A stretch of 64,000 nt of DNA, from the NCBI GenBank assembly GCA_020746105.1, contig CM036632.1, forward strand, positions 5,456,001-5,520,000. The letters run 5' to 3'. Below are positions 50,860 through 63,782 of this stretch, piece by piece. This DNA is from Trogon surrucura (Eukaryota; Chordata; Aves; Trogoniformes; Trogonidae). A model generated the notes under the pieces. It was not told the DNA's origin, ran no database searches, and saw only the letters and a list, made by a program, of their open reading frames with translations. Position numbers and translations under genes: made by a program. Position 1 is the stretch's first letter. Each line of letters opens with the position of its first letter.

Positions 50860-50960
50860 TAATATTTTCCACTTCTGTAGCACCCTCTGTCCAAAGGTCC
50901 CTGAGCATGCTGGAGATACTAATTAAGACTTGCAGCACCCATGGGAGGTGGGCATGAGTC
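50860..50960 (-). repeat. Ancient amniote interspersed repeat, MIR/L2/L3-like, reverse copy
   Basis: The order ttctgtagcaccctctgtcc, aaaggtccctgagca and actaattaagacttgcagca, then catgggaggtggg, matches the reverse complement of the old repeat seen near 36928, in the form 'tagcaccttt...ccaaaggatct...attaattaagcctcacaacacc'. It is strongly diverged, so family and borders are uncertain. Confidence 0.45.
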
Positions 50961-51330
50961 TCCATGCTAGCTTTTCTGGCTTGCAGAGTCTAAAGAGATG
51001 GTGGCACTAATCTTTGGGCAGCAATTCCTTCTGTCAGGAAGCTCTGGAAGAAATAGAAACCTCTCATACTGTCGTTAGTTTAAATGAGAGCTGTATTAGA
51101 GAGGCAGTCTGACCCGCTGGGGTGTAAGGGAGGGACTGAGCTTTGTGCTACTTTGTGCCTTGTTGGAGGAGCAGCAGGAGCTGGGTCTGCAGTAGGTAGC
51201 TGTTCCAGAGTTTCTTACAGTGTAAGTCTTGGAGTAGATCTTAAACTCGAATCCAGTCCTTAATATCTGAAACTGGACCCGTAAGATCACGCTGCAAGCA
51301 CTCAGTGCAGTGGTCTACATGTGAAAAAAA

Positions 51331-51546
51331 TCACAGAACAGTCTAGGTTGGAAGGGACCTTGAAAGGTGCGTATTATTGCCTCACGTCCAGCTTTTCACC
51401 CACCTGAGTCCTTCTCTGCAGGGCTGCTCTCAATCCCTTCATCCTCCAGCCGGTGTTGATACCAGGGGTTACCCCAACCCGGGTGCAGGACCTTGCACTT
51501 GGCTTTATTGAACCTCGTGGGGTTCACACGGGCACACTTCTCAAGC
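51331..51546 (-). mobile_element. CR1 LINE, antisense
   Basis: The element begins tcacagaacagtctaggttg gaagggacctt (reverse complement of the CR1 3' end) and continues through gttgataccaggggttaccc, gtgcaggaccttgcacttgg and ttgaacctcgtggggttcac to cttctcaagctt, all standard CR1 sequence in order. It has a less exact terminal octamer and more changes than the other younger copies, so it is probably an older subfamily or a longer-resident insertion. Confidence 0.92.
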
Positions 51547-53337
51547 TTACCTTAAATATAGACAGCGTTTAGTCCTCACTCCTTTCCTCCAAGCAGTGAG
51601 TTCAAGTGCTTGTGTACAGCAATGCACAGTGAGCCTCGCGCCAGCGACATTGGGGACAGTGGCTGAAAATGCCTGCAAATAACACACATTCCCTGCGGCC
51701 GAATCCATGTTCTGTAGCCATGTCTAGAATTCCAGATGCTTTTTTTCCTCCAAAGGGCTTTTTTTTTTTTTTCTTTTCCCTAAATCCAGCTTCATTTTAT
51801 TTAACTCAGTCTTTCTTGTAGAAGCCTAACAGGAAAGCTTTTCTATCGTCTGCATTTCCATTGTCTGTAGGGAATGGATGAATAACGTTGTATGGACCAT
51901 CAGGAAGCAGTTAGCTCTTGAGAAAGGAAGAAATTTGACCACAAATCTTTGATACATGATCCAAACACTCACACTCCTGCATTCAAAAGTGTGTTCCCGT
52001 GAAGATCCATTCAGCATGCTCTTCAGTTGGGTAGAGTTGTGGCAGTGAAGCTCTTCCTTCCCCTGAGTGCAAGGTCTAAAATAAAACCTACTGGTTAAGA
52101 TCAAAGATACACCTACTATCCACCACCTCAAAGAGGAAAACTACTGTTGTCAAGTATCATTATATGGTTTCTAAGTGTATTTAAGGCTATTAAGGACAGT
52201 TATCCTCAGAGATTTATACATAACAGGTTAAAATGAGGGAGGGTGGGGGAACAAACTCTTGCTGTGTTTAATTATTGCTGGGTGCTGCATGCACTTTTCT
52301 CCATTATTTACTTAATCTTAAATGCCAGATGCTAAAGGGCACCAGCATCAATTAACTGCTTAATTAGACTTGCAAAGAAATCATGTAATTTAGTTATAGG
52401 CAAAGAAAAAAGAAAAAGAAAAAAAAAACCACACAGAACAGAAGCTTAGGGCTCTATTTGCAATCATTTTTAAAGCTCCCTGCATATATTGTTTTCTTTC
52501 ACCACTTGCTGGAAACTCTTTGGAGCACTCTCTGAGCCACTTGCCCCGTAGGAAGGCAAAGGACTGGATGCAGCATCCCTTGCTCGTTGACGTTCTGAGG
52601 GGCTTTAGCCCCAGCTTGCTTCATTGCTCTCCACATTCTTGCAGTAGAGATTTGGATCAGATGGTCCTTGCGAGGACTTGTGTGGTGCCTTGTCCTGATC
52701 CAGCCTTCACGCTCTCTTTGTGATCCGTGTTCCTTTCGGAGCTTGTTCTGGGTGCCTCGCCTGCTGAGGACCGTGCATTGTCCCGTTGCTGCTAGGGAGG
52801 CTCCTGTGGTGAACACATTTGTATTTTGCAGGCTATTTTAGCATTTTAGCATGCAGCCAGCACAGCAGCCCGTGTTCAGCAGAGAGAGCCCTGCTTCTCT
52901 CGCTGCAAAGTGATGGGAAGCAAGATGCTTTCATTCCATTAGTCCCCACGCTCATGAATAAGAGTGTTCACAGGAGCGAAGTCCATTCATTTTTCTTTTA
53001 TCAAGGCCTACAGTTCTGAATCTTTATTTTGCAAATTGCCTTAACACGGTAATAATCAATGCCTCGTGCTCGTGTATACGCAGTTTTTCTACTGTATAGG
53101 TACTGCTGCTTTTCCGACTCTCCTAACGCTGTTCTCACTTCGGTATCGGCAACATTGTCATTTAAGTGCCTTTGCAGCATCCTGTGGTTTACAACTTTTC
53201 TTTCTTTCTTGGTGCCAAGATGTTGGAATCTGCTGAAACCTTTCCGAAAACAAGGTAGTGTTCAGTTTCTCCGAGCTTTCTTCTCCCTCTGTGCCTGTGC
53301 TGTCTCAACACTGCTCTTTTCCTTTCTGAAAATATGA

Positions 53338-53460
53338 CCTAGCCCTTACAGAGTTCCTTATTTCTTCAAAGCACTGTATAAACATTATCTAATTAAGTAT
53401 ATATAACATGCCCTACAGTATGTTGAGGGAAAACTGCTGCACAGCATTGAAGTTTCCAGT
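53338..53460 (-). repeat. Ancient amniote interspersed repeat, MIR/L2/L3-like, reverse copy
   Basis: The string cttcaaagcactgtataaac followed by attatctaattaag, then a degraded gaaaactgctgcacagc segment, matches the same old repeat family in reverse. Confidence is limited by divergence. Confidence 0.45.
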
Positions 53461-54970
53461 CACTTGATCCAGTGTAAAATCTGATTGAATCACTAATTAT
53501 TTTTCAAAATGCTGTGCCTAATGACATGTATCAGGACAGGAAGATCAGAGCTGCAGCCAGAAGCATCAGGAGCTGCTGCCAAGGAGAGAGGGGCAGTCAG
53601 GTAAGTTCTGTGTTAGCTCTAGAGATGCACACTAAGGTAATAAGCAAAACAACAACAACAAAAAAGAGGAGCTGCAGCATTTGGATCTTTCCTGTTTTGA
53701 TACATATAATCAGCTCTACATTTCCTGTTGAAATGTTCATTAAAATTGCAGCCCCTGTGATTATGCAGCTGCCTAATTCAAACCAATGGGGCTCCTGAAA
53801 CAATTTCAGGTATTTTTAAATGCTGCCATAGAACTTCCTTGTTTACAATGTTATGATTAAGTGACTTTTTTCTAAGCCATCTAAAGCATTAATAAAAATC
53901 TCTTTAGCTTTTCTCTGATATTTTTTTTTACTCCAAATGCCTGCAAGTAGTGTAAATCTTGCTTTATATCTTTTACTTCTTAGTGCAGCAGGTCTATTTA
54001 TATTGATATTTAATCAGAAGCCCAGTCAGCAATAATTGAGTTCTTTTGTTTTGGAATCCTGATAGAAATAAATAGTAGAGCAGCAGAATAAATAGCACGG
54101 AGTACAACAACCGTACATTGTTTCCAGCTCACTAACTTGGAAGCAACTTTTGGTAATGTCTGTCAGCTAAAATATTTTGATGTTGTGACTGACACATGGC
54201 TGTCCAGAAGGATGGTTATAATGTCCACATACTTCAGTAGGTATCATGCTGAAAGGGAGGTCATTTTAGTTTTACTGGAAAGATGCTGTCAAGGTAATTT
54301 CATCTCTTTTGCTTTAGAATGGTTCAGAGCATTGCTAGGGTTCTGCTAAGTTTGTTTCAGTGACTTTGCATTTATTAACATTTCACTTTTCTAATAACTC
54401 CAATCCCTTTTACTCTTCCAGAAGTCTTGGCACAGTTCTGGTATGTTTAAGTTGCAAACATTACAGGAAAATACCTAAATCAAAACATTGTGGGAGAGAG
54501 ACTGCGTGAAGGAACAGATGTTTACAGTCTCTGACTTCTGTGGCATAGAAAAAGCAAGCGCAGTTCTATAAAAACTCAATGTGGTAAAAGCCTTTTAGCT
54601 GCCTGCAGTTTTGTGCTCCGCTTGCCTGTGAAGGTGTATCTCTAGTCTTCCTTTGCTTTTATTACCTCGCCCCAGCTGTACTTACTAACTCCCTTGTATA
54701 ACTCCACTAGGTTATGGTCCCCCCGGGGTGCCAGGGGCAGAGCTGGCTCAGAGCTGGTTCTCGTCATCACTTCATCCCTCGCTGAGCACATCTGGTCCAA
54801 CTGGTGCTGTGAGGTCAGGCATCGGGGTGGCCAGATGTGAACAACTGCAGATGTTTTAGCAGTGCGGTGTGGTTGAGCCCAGATGCTCTGGCAGCAACCT
54901 GCCAGTGCTGCTGTCACCGTTGTAGCAAAAAAAGGGGGGTGAAAGCACAGAAACTGTGCAGGTCAGCATT

Positions 54971-55155
54971 CATAGGATCATAGAATGACCTAGGTTGGAA
55001 GGGACCTTAGAGATCGTCTAATCCAACCTCCCTGTAATGGGCAGGGACACCTCTCTACTAGATCAGGCTACTCAAGGCTCTGTCCAACTTGGCCTTGAAC
55101 GCCTCCAGGGAGGGGGCAACCACAACATCTCTGGGCAATTTATTCCAAATTGGTT
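54971..55155 (-). mobile_element. CR1 LINE, antisense; closest relative of the SINE tail
   Basis: The element starts catagg atcatagaatgacc, continues ttggaagggaccttagagat, ctaatccaacctccctgtaa, then aggctctgtccaacttggcc and ttgaacgcctccagggaggg to gggcaatttattccaa. This is the CR1 3' end read in reverse. Positions 54977-55068 align to the SINE tail at 40290-40381 with nine mismatches. Beyond 55068 the CR1 continues with ordinary CR1 sequence while the SINE switches to its tRNA head. Confidence 0.95.
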
Positions 55156-57704
55156 GGTGCTGACTGGAGGTTGCTAACTGGGTTTGGAACTTGGGGAAGT
55201 TTTTTAAAAGAACTCTTTTTCTTTGGTGCTGAAGAAGAAGGATGCAGCCTGTAGGACGGAGAAATGAGTTTTCTTATTTAGATATCCTGTGTGTCCTCTT
55301 GGTATTCAGGACTTGTGCAACTACTGGAAGCTGGAGGTAAATGCTTTGGATGTGGACATGGGAAGGGAATGAGATGGAGGAGGACAGGAAGGACCAAATC
55401 TTTTTCTTATTTTAACATAGAATAGATTGAATGTGATTTGGCCACTGCACTTTAGTGGGTAATCCCCACTCTGAGCCTCAGATGAAAAGAAAAAATCTAT
55501 AAGGCTAGGGATAATGCAAGGGGATTTTTGCAGACTTTTCTCAGATGTAAAGTAAGCTACTGAATGGCACAGCCTTTAATAATAACTTTTTTCTTGAAGC
55601 ACAGAAGCTAATTCATTGATTTAGCCTAGTTGAGTAAACCTATTTTTCATTGCTTGCACATTCCCCACACACAAACCTTTTGGATGTATCATATTTCCCT
55701 TTCCTCACTTGTCCCTCAACATATATTTTTCCTAAACCTCTGGCTGACACTGTCCCAGCAGTGCCATTCCTGCCAGCAGCACGGTCTCTGTGGCACTTGA
55801 TGTCAGTGACCCCAGTGGGAAGAGTTCACAGCAGCAGAGAGCGAAATCTTCTCTAAACATAAACCCGAGATGAATCCTTCTCGTGAAAGACTGCAGTGCA
55901 AGAGGGTGGATTTCTCTGTGTGCTTGCTCCATGGGTGCAATGCGGATCATTGGAGACCAAGAGTCAAGGTTGCCTCTATGCTATGCTCCTTTTCTATACC
56001 AAAATATTCTCTTTGGTGAATAAACACCATGGATCTTGGGGTTTTGACTAATCTTATTTGAGACAGGCTGGGTCCTGCACTAAGGCAGCGTTTGGTTCAG
56101 AGCTCTCAGTTGGAAGACATCAAGCAATGCCAAGAAGTAAGAGGATCTTCCAAACAGGCCAGGAAGGAGGGATCTAGAGGCTGTGTACGGGGAATGCAGA
56201 CTGCAGCTGAAAAAGAAAATTAGTGATGTTCTGGGACAGGCTGTTCCTCGAGCCTGCTACAGCAGTTGGTGTCGGCAGGGCTTGCTGCAATAAGCGTGTG
56301 AGCCTCTCGGGATTCCCAAAGTGCTCCGTAAGCCTCACAGCAATAGGAAATATGCAAAGGGATTGCTTCATCCATCACAAAAATGCATCCACGGCTGGCA
56401 TGAAATATAGTAACCGCTTAGTGCCACACAGGAACCGTCCTTATGGCAGAAAGTGAGAAGTGTCATTTGAACTTGAAAGCGGAGGCAGCAGGATGCAGTT
56501 ACGCGAATGGCACTTGTACAGGGCGTGAGGGCTGACGCCACAGTCCTGGTTCATGCCCTCGTCCCCAAGTAAAAATGCTCTGCCAGGAAGACATTTTGCC
56601 TCTTCTGTAATGGTGCAGGTCTAAGTTTCTTATCTTCTCTGAAAAATGGTACATCCGCAGCACGGCGTGCTCCCTGCCGTAACCTTTAGTTCATTACTGA
56701 TTCGGGGAGTGAGTGCCAGCTATTGAATCAGAGGGCTGGGACCAAGGTAAAGGTCGGGATTGTGTCGACGTACGTAAAAGCAAGCATAACCTCTTCTTCT
56801 TTCCAGAAGCACTAATGTGTGGAGATGTAAAAGTTCATGCCTGTGAATTTGGCAGCTCTCGCGTCAGGCTTGTGAAGCAAGCAGGCAGGTAGGAAAAGAC
56901 GGTCTCCCAGTTGGGGAGAATCACATCAAGGCACAGATAGAGTTTAGGAGACAGTGGGCACAGCCATTGTTATTCTCCAGGGTGGAAAAAAATGTGTTTC
57001 TGGCAGCAGGAGCAGACAATACCTGGGAGCAATTTGAAAAGCCGGGCTAACTCCCATAGCTTGCTGGCCTCCGAGATAACACTTTTACCTGTGTCCTGTA
57101 TCCCACTGCAAAGATTCCCTGCTGCTGTTTTTTCCAGCTCAAGCTTACTTTCCACAGTCTCGGTGCCTCCAGCAGCTTTTGAGCTAACTTTGCACTTCTT
57201 TAAACTTTTTCTTTGCCTTTTGTACTTTACTTGTGTGATGGAGGACTGAATGCCTTGCGTCTGTAAGGAAAGACAGTCTCTCCTTCAAGACATGCATGGA
57301 CTTAAATAATTCTATTAAATTGAAGGATTTTGCCTCTGTTATTTGGGATTTCTCAATTGTTAAAGCACTTCAGTGTTTTTGTCATTAGCGAAACAACATT
57401 AGGTCAACAGAACCTGTTTCTCGGTCTTTTGTACTTACTCACCTGCATCAGTTCTGCTGAGCTTAATTTTAATTATAATCCAGTGGATCGCCTGTTCTCC
57501 ATCAGACTGTTCTCTCTAAGGTTTTTGTTTCATTAGGAATTGATTATAGAGCTAACTTTATTTTTTAAAGCTGTCAGATTCAAAGCTCAGCTGTGAATTT
57601 TCCTGCTAAACAGGAAGATATCCCAGGTCGGTGCTGTGATTCAGCAGATTCTGTGTTCTCAGCCCAGGCTGTCACCAGATCAGTGCTGTCGAATTAAGTA
57701 GCAT

Positions 57705-57810
57705 CCTTGACTTTCTTTTCCTTAGCTCCTCTAACTGTAAAATGGAGACAGTGCTAATCTCTCATTTGTGTAACTCTGTAATGTTTGTCCGGCATTTCAA
57801 AGATGCCAAA
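57705..57810 (+). repeat. Ancient amniote interspersed repeat, MIR/L2/L3-like
   Basis: The run ctctaactgtaaaatggaga, cagtgctaatctctca and taatgtttgtccggcatttc, then aaagatgcc, matches the 'ctgtaaaatggggataat...taatgtttgtaaagcgctttgaagat' end of old vertebrate retroposons. It has the same orientation as the copy near 36928. Confidence 0.45.
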
Positions 57811-58478
57811 TACAATAAAACTGCCAAGTATCCTCTCGCTAACAGGATTGATGATATACACCCAAAATGCTCATTTTTGTGCTAAAACAAGATCACCTGA
57901 AAGATACTGCGGTTGGAACCAAACCAAGGAAAGGGGGAGGAGGAAACCATCTGTTACACAACGGCGAAAATGTTTCAGGGCATTCGCCTGGGAAGCTCTG
58001 GGTTTGGAATATGAAGGCTTATTTATATGGATGGAGCTAATTTTCTCTAAGTTATTCATTTTTCACTTAGGGAATTACCTAATCTTACAAGAGACGCTGG
58101 GAGGAAAGATTCATTTATTCTTTGTCTCATTCAGCCCTGGGCAAGCCTGGAGATGCTCTGCCTCTTCCAGTTCTGATGTTTTAACTGATTCTATTAATGG
58201 AGCTTAAAGATTTTCTTCTTCTGCATAAAAAGGGTTAATCTTCCTCGTTCCCACTCACCCTTCTCCACCTCTTTTTCTGGAGAGTTCTTTTTTTGGCGTC
58301 TCTGGCTGTTTCTATCATCTTCTCCCCCTAATCTGCCACTATCTGAAGAATTCATTACATTTCAAATCAGAGGCCTTGCTGCATACATTAGCAGGTTTTA
58401 ATAGACTTGCCACGACTCAAAAAGGAGGAAAAAAAGAGAGAAGATTTAAAACTCTTGTCTTGCCGAAAGCAGACAGAT

Positions 58479-58500
58479 TGACTCAAAAATGACTCAGTCA
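58479..58500. promoter_or_regulatory. Paired AP-1-like sites
   Basis: TTGACTCA near 58479 is followed by TGACTCAGTCA at 58490-58500. TGACTCA is the AP-1 (FOS/JUN) core, and TGACTCAGTCA contains two overlapping, inverted half-sites. The surrounding AT-rich block (about 58200-58960) lacks repeats and could be an enhancer, but this is inference from motifs alone. Confidence 0.3.
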
Positions 58501-61500
58501 ATAAAAGATGAGTTTTGAAAAGGCTTCCCTCCGCTCAAAGGGAGCTCGTATTCCAGCGAATTAGGTTTTTCTAAGCCCACTGTCAGAAATTAATAATACA
58601 TACAGCATGTAAAATGGATTTAGCCCTCTACAGCCTTATACAAACATATCTTTGACTTGCTAAATGTGACACGACTACCAGGATTTTCCAGCCTTTATCC
58701 CAGGAGTTTGTCATCTCTCCAGAATGGTGACCTCAGTGGAATTTTTAAGCACATTAAGAAAAAATGCTAAATAAGATTTTCATTAAGAATATGTTTCTAC
58801 TTCCCTCACCCTTTTTCTCCACCCAAACCCTCTCTACCAGAGCATTTTATTATTATTTGCAGTCAAAATTAGGCCTAAAGCTCTAGTTTAAGCTCTCAAG
58901 TCACTTTACTAGACTTTCAGTAGCCTTCCTTCGAAGAAATAGATACCGAGCCTTCCGCCTTGTAGTAGAAATCTGCTGTCTGGGTGTTGTTGGGTTTTTT
59001 TTCCTGCTGCTGCAAAAAGGCTTATAGGCCAGAAAAATATCTCTTTCTTAGAAAAAAAAAAGAAAGGGCTTCAGTTTTCTTAGATCTATCCACAAGTATT
59101 CTTTTGGGATTTGAGGTCTTCCCAGGTGGTCCTGCTCACCTTGCCTAAGGTAATTGGAACATGCAGGTGTGAAATCAGTCACCTGATTCCTCTTTGTTCC
59201 TCCACCAAAGTCCCTCAGCTGATAAGAATTGCTACTAAGTTCAACCTCCTTGGTGATTTGGCTGGATGCTCTGCTCAAACTGCCCTTGTTCCGCGTTTGA
59301 GCGGAGCTCCTAGAATCTACAGAAGATGTTGTCTTTAGCAGGTAGGTCCATACAGCCTTCTGGCTCTTACTGTGGTCTCAGTCTTCCAAACCTGTTTTTT
59401 GGGGTTTTTTTAGATTTTAAGAGTGCTTGGCTCGGTCCTGAAATCTTTTCTGCATTTCCCCTCTCTCTGAAAATCTTATTCCTATTACTTTTTAAAAATT
59501 GTATTTTATGAGTTACTCTTTTAAGTTAGCTGAGCAAAGTCTTTGTTGTGTCCTTGCCTCTTCACTGATCTATTTTGTCCTCAGGCTGCATTATTGTACA
59601 TATTGGCTTTCTTGTCCTGTGCTTGTGGAATATATCGTGTGAATATATGGCAGCAACATGATGTCTGACTCTGGACTACATCTCCTAGATCATGTAGAGA
59701 AACTTTTATAAATGTTGGTGAAGAAACAAACACGCTAAAGTGCTCCATTGTGGACCATTATGTGCTGTACAGATGTTTTCTGGAATGGAAGTAGGCAGAG
59801 CTCATAATTTTTTTAATATGTTTATAGGTTGTATGAAAAGGCTGAGCTTAGAGTTGTTGACAATACGCACCCAAAAAGTATAGCAACGGTTTTTTTCTTC
59901 CTCCTTATTGCAAAGGAAACTTGCCCAGATTTTTTTGTGCTTCTCTGGCTCCAAAGAAGAGATTTCTAAGCACAGGTGTTGGAGTTTAGAAGGGCTTTCG
60001 TTAAGGTAACAAAAAGCATTTTTCACAGGGGTGAAGCAAGCTACTTCAGCCCTAGCAGAAGTATTTCATTTTGTAAAAAAATTCTACGTATATCTCCAGG
60101 GGCACACTGTTAGGCTGTTTTTATTTGTTGGGGTTTTTATATATAATTTTGACATATAACTAGACATTACCTGTCCTCAAAGGACGGCCAGTAAAATATC
60201 ACCTACTTCAACACCATTTTCCCCACTGCTGAAGAAATTTGGGTGATTGGATCCCTGGTTCGTCTTGCAGAGGAATGGGTCTTGCTTGATTGCTCATTTC
60301 TGTCCCAAGACCAAGGAGTAATTGCTTATTTTGAATTAGGTAGGGCTTCTGCTCTTTGCCTCACTTCACTCATGAATGTTAGCCGAGCAAATGTTGGTTC
60401 TTGGATCATATTGTAAGATACAACCAGGAGTTATACAGCAATCCCAGGAAGAGAACACTTGTCTGTCTTGCAGATGTTTAGTTCTCAGTGCTTAAAAAGC
60501 ATTGGAACAACTAAAGATACAAGACCTAGAAATCAGCTGGATTTTTGCAGCTAGAAGAAAACGTTTGAGTCATTCTTTTCCATGTGTCTTTTATTTATAA
60601 CGTACCAAGCTCCTTCCCAGGGTAAGTCTCCAAAGTTAATGTCCTGTCATCTTGTGTCATGATCAGGAGCTTTTAGTTCTCTTCTGAAGATGTGCTCCTA
60701 GTGTTGGTATAGAGAAGAACAAAATTGAAAGGAACAAACTTGATCTTCCTCTAGTTGTTTGTTTCCGATTTACTTCATTTTTTAATCTGTTCTGTGTTCT
60801 CTTGACTTGAAAAAGGAGTTTTCCCAGTGAATATTATGTCTCTTTAGCTTCCAACTGCTGTGCTGGGACACAGCCACCCAATAATCTCCTTAGGAATAAT
60901 TGCTGGTGTCTTTTCAGATCATTTTTGTGAAAGGTGACAAACCGCTTGCCACAGTGAGATGTTAATAACACAGAGATGCCCTTTGTTTGAAAGCCGGTGC
61001 AGAAATTACCCCATGCAGTTGTTGGAAAGTCGGAGTTGTGATGGTGAGAAGTGAGGAGCAGATCTGTTCATTTACATATAATTCCAGGGCTTATGTGTCA
61101 TCTTTTGTGTAAACCGTACAATTTCTGGCGCGGTAGGGAACGTGCGCTCATAATGCAGAGGGACAGGAGCATGGGCTCACTCTCAGCATGGCTCGGGGTT
61201 AAAGAGATGTCATCTACTAAAAAGGAGGGAGTAGAAAAGAAGAAAATGTGGTCTGCAGGAGCTACGTGGAGAGGAACTGGCACGGATATTTAATGAATCC
61301 AAGTTGTCAGACCAGCTCAGGGGAAACTGTACATCCTGCTGTCCCCTCTGAGCAGGCATCAGAAAAAGAGAAGAATCTGTCTCTCTGTCCAGGTGTGCAC
61401 AGAGCTGAACTTTCCTTGTATCTGCCCTCAGTCATAACTGAGACCTATTGCGCATGGTTTTCATGTTACTCCTGTAGTCCAAGGCTGCTCAACTGTTCCT

Positions 61501-62884
61501 TTAATCAGGTAGATGCACTACAGATGTCCGAAATGGACATTTTTCTCTGTGACACCATAATTAAACTCTTCAAGATTCTTTAAACTGCAGCTGAGGGCTT
61601 TCTAGCATGTTCCCAATATAGATTTCTCAACTTTTTCATAAAGAGGTGGGTGTGGGTTTTTTTTAAAACAATGGCACAGATATCTGTGTTGTCTTGTAAT
61701 TAAGAGTTGGAGAGGTCCATAAATACTTGTTTTGTCTTTTTATATTTTGTGCTTCCCTCCCTAGGAAGCTAGAAAGTCTCTCTGAGTAGCCAGTTCCAAC
61801 AATGAACTTAACAATTAGAGCCTTAGTGCCCATCTGCCAAAATTTCTAATAAAATTGCATGAATATTTAATACCCAATTATTAAATATTTAAAAATTTAA
61901 AACTGAACTGGCTTGGAAGTTAGCACGTGATGAATAATTCAGAATCGAGAGAGGAGACTTGATGCTTGGGCTGAGACAGACGTTACCTTTCTCATCTCCC
62001 TGCCCGCAGATGATTTTGGTGGTCCTTCAGTCTTGGGACAATTTGTGGGCGTTGCTTGGATGCTTCAAGCCTTTGCCTGTTGCTCAAGAGCATTAACGCA
62101 AGATTAAGGGAAACAACCCTCCCTATCCATAGTAACACTTCAGACTCACGCAATGGAAATACGAGCACTGGAGGCTGGAATAATGTGATTGAAAGCCTGG
62201 TTATCCAGGAGATGGCTCTGTTTCCAAACATCTTTCATGCTCCAGGGAAAAAAGATTGCTTGTCTTTACATCTGTGTCACATTCCTGCAGTTCTGTTATT
62301 TGAAAGCCCCTTTTACTTCCTTGCTGTTCCGCTGCTCCACGCTGAACCAGCATTTCATTCAGCTCCAGCACAGTTGTCTTTAAAGGATTGTTTTCATAAA
62401 GTGGACATCAGAAAATGAAGTAGAACATGAAAAATATGCCAATAAAGCCAGGGCAGACCCTTGCTATCCTGGGAGAGGAGGTCCAGGGCACTCAGAAGAG
62501 TGCACAGGGGAAGAGCCTGGTGTGATTTTTGAGCAGAGCAAGTGCCTTTGGGACTTGCTACAGGAGCTCGAGGAGCAGAGAGAAGGATCTGGGGAAGGTT
62601 TGCCTCGTTAGTTGGCATCCAGAGTGCTTTCAGGCCAAGAGCAATATATTTGCAGTGCCAACACTTCAAAACACTATTAGAGGGTGAGCAGGGAGGGGAA
62701 GGATTGAATAGGAGTGGAGGCTTTTTAGAGCTTAATTTCCTTTGGAAGAAAAGCCCTAAAACAAACTCCACAGTCTTCTCCCATTAAAAACACAAATAAG
62801 GCGGCGTGCTGTGGAGACTTGCCTTTATCTGTTGCCATGCAATTGTATTTTCATCCCCGCTGGCTGGCTAAAAGGGCGTGCATT

Positions 62885-62995
62885 TTTCCCTCGCTGTCCC
62901 CTGCCACCCCGCCGGCACGCGGCGGCTCCATTAGCGCAGGCTGACCTTTCGGCAAAGCCGCCTCGCCGAGGGGATGGGGGGCACCGGGCTTTGTC
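62885..62995. other. CpG-dense patch near the right end
   Basis: About a dozen CpG dinucleotides occur in roughly 100 bp around gccggcacgcggcggctcc (about 62911) and aagccgcctcgccgagg (about 62955). It also contains ctgacctttcggc, a nuclear-receptor half-site-like sequence (near 62941). It may be a short regulatory element. No exon with good splice sites is evident. Confidence 0.35.
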
Positions 62996-63764
62996 TCCAA
63001 AAACTGAGTTCTGGAGAATGGTAACGGTGTTAGAAACGTCTGTCAAGAAGAAAGGCAGCTCGTGGGCAGGAAGGGGTTTAGTTCAGCGTGGCGGTGTGTC
63101 CTTGTTTACAGCCATGCTCCAAATAGTCCTGGGAACCTGCGGGGCTTAGAGCTGGGTTTTTGCATCCCAAATAAGAAGTAAAGGAGGCCTGGATGGTGCC
63201 CTGTCCCATCTCGTGCTCCGCCTTACGCCACGTAGTTATTTGATAAACTGCTTTAGAAATGGGAAGAATCTCTTTAGGTGTTTATTAATTCTGTGTTTAG
63301 AGCTGTCTGCCTGCAAAGCTACGATATCGTTGTGTTGCAAGCACAGACTTTGCAGTGCAGGGAAGAGAGGGAGACAAGATACTGTAAGTAACGTAATCTT
63401 GAACACTATCACCGAGTCAAAATAGCATTTCCCTGAGTCTTAGCATCAGAATTTGAGCATAGAAAGTTACCGGCATAAGAGCAAAACAGCTTTGCTCCTG
63501 GGAAAGCTTGAAATCATCTGCTGCCGGTGGTGAAAAGCTCCTGTTTGTAGCGTCAGTGAACATCATTAGATAATAAACTGCAAAGCACTCTCTAATGCAT
63601 GATTGAATGTTGTCCACCCTGCATAGTGAATGACTGTAACTCCTGCAAAGAAATCTTCGCTTTGAGAGGGAACAAAGAAATATTTCTGGAGTGGTTTTTC
63701 TGTGTTTGTTTAATAACAGATGTTGGGTGCTGTTTCAGAGATTTAAATAGTGTTTGGTGTTTTG

Positions 63765-63782
63765 AGCTAGTAGTAGTAGTAA
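63765..63782 (+). repeat. Short TAG trinucleotide repeat
   Basis: About five tandem copies of the trinucleotide TAG (gctagtagtagtagtaatg). It is a minor microsatellite. Confidence 0.8.

Noticed and set aside
53514..53605. Candidate exon ending in the strong donor cag|gtaagt near 53600
   Set aside because: The donor is good, but no matching acceptor or recognisable protein precedes it; kept only as a note.
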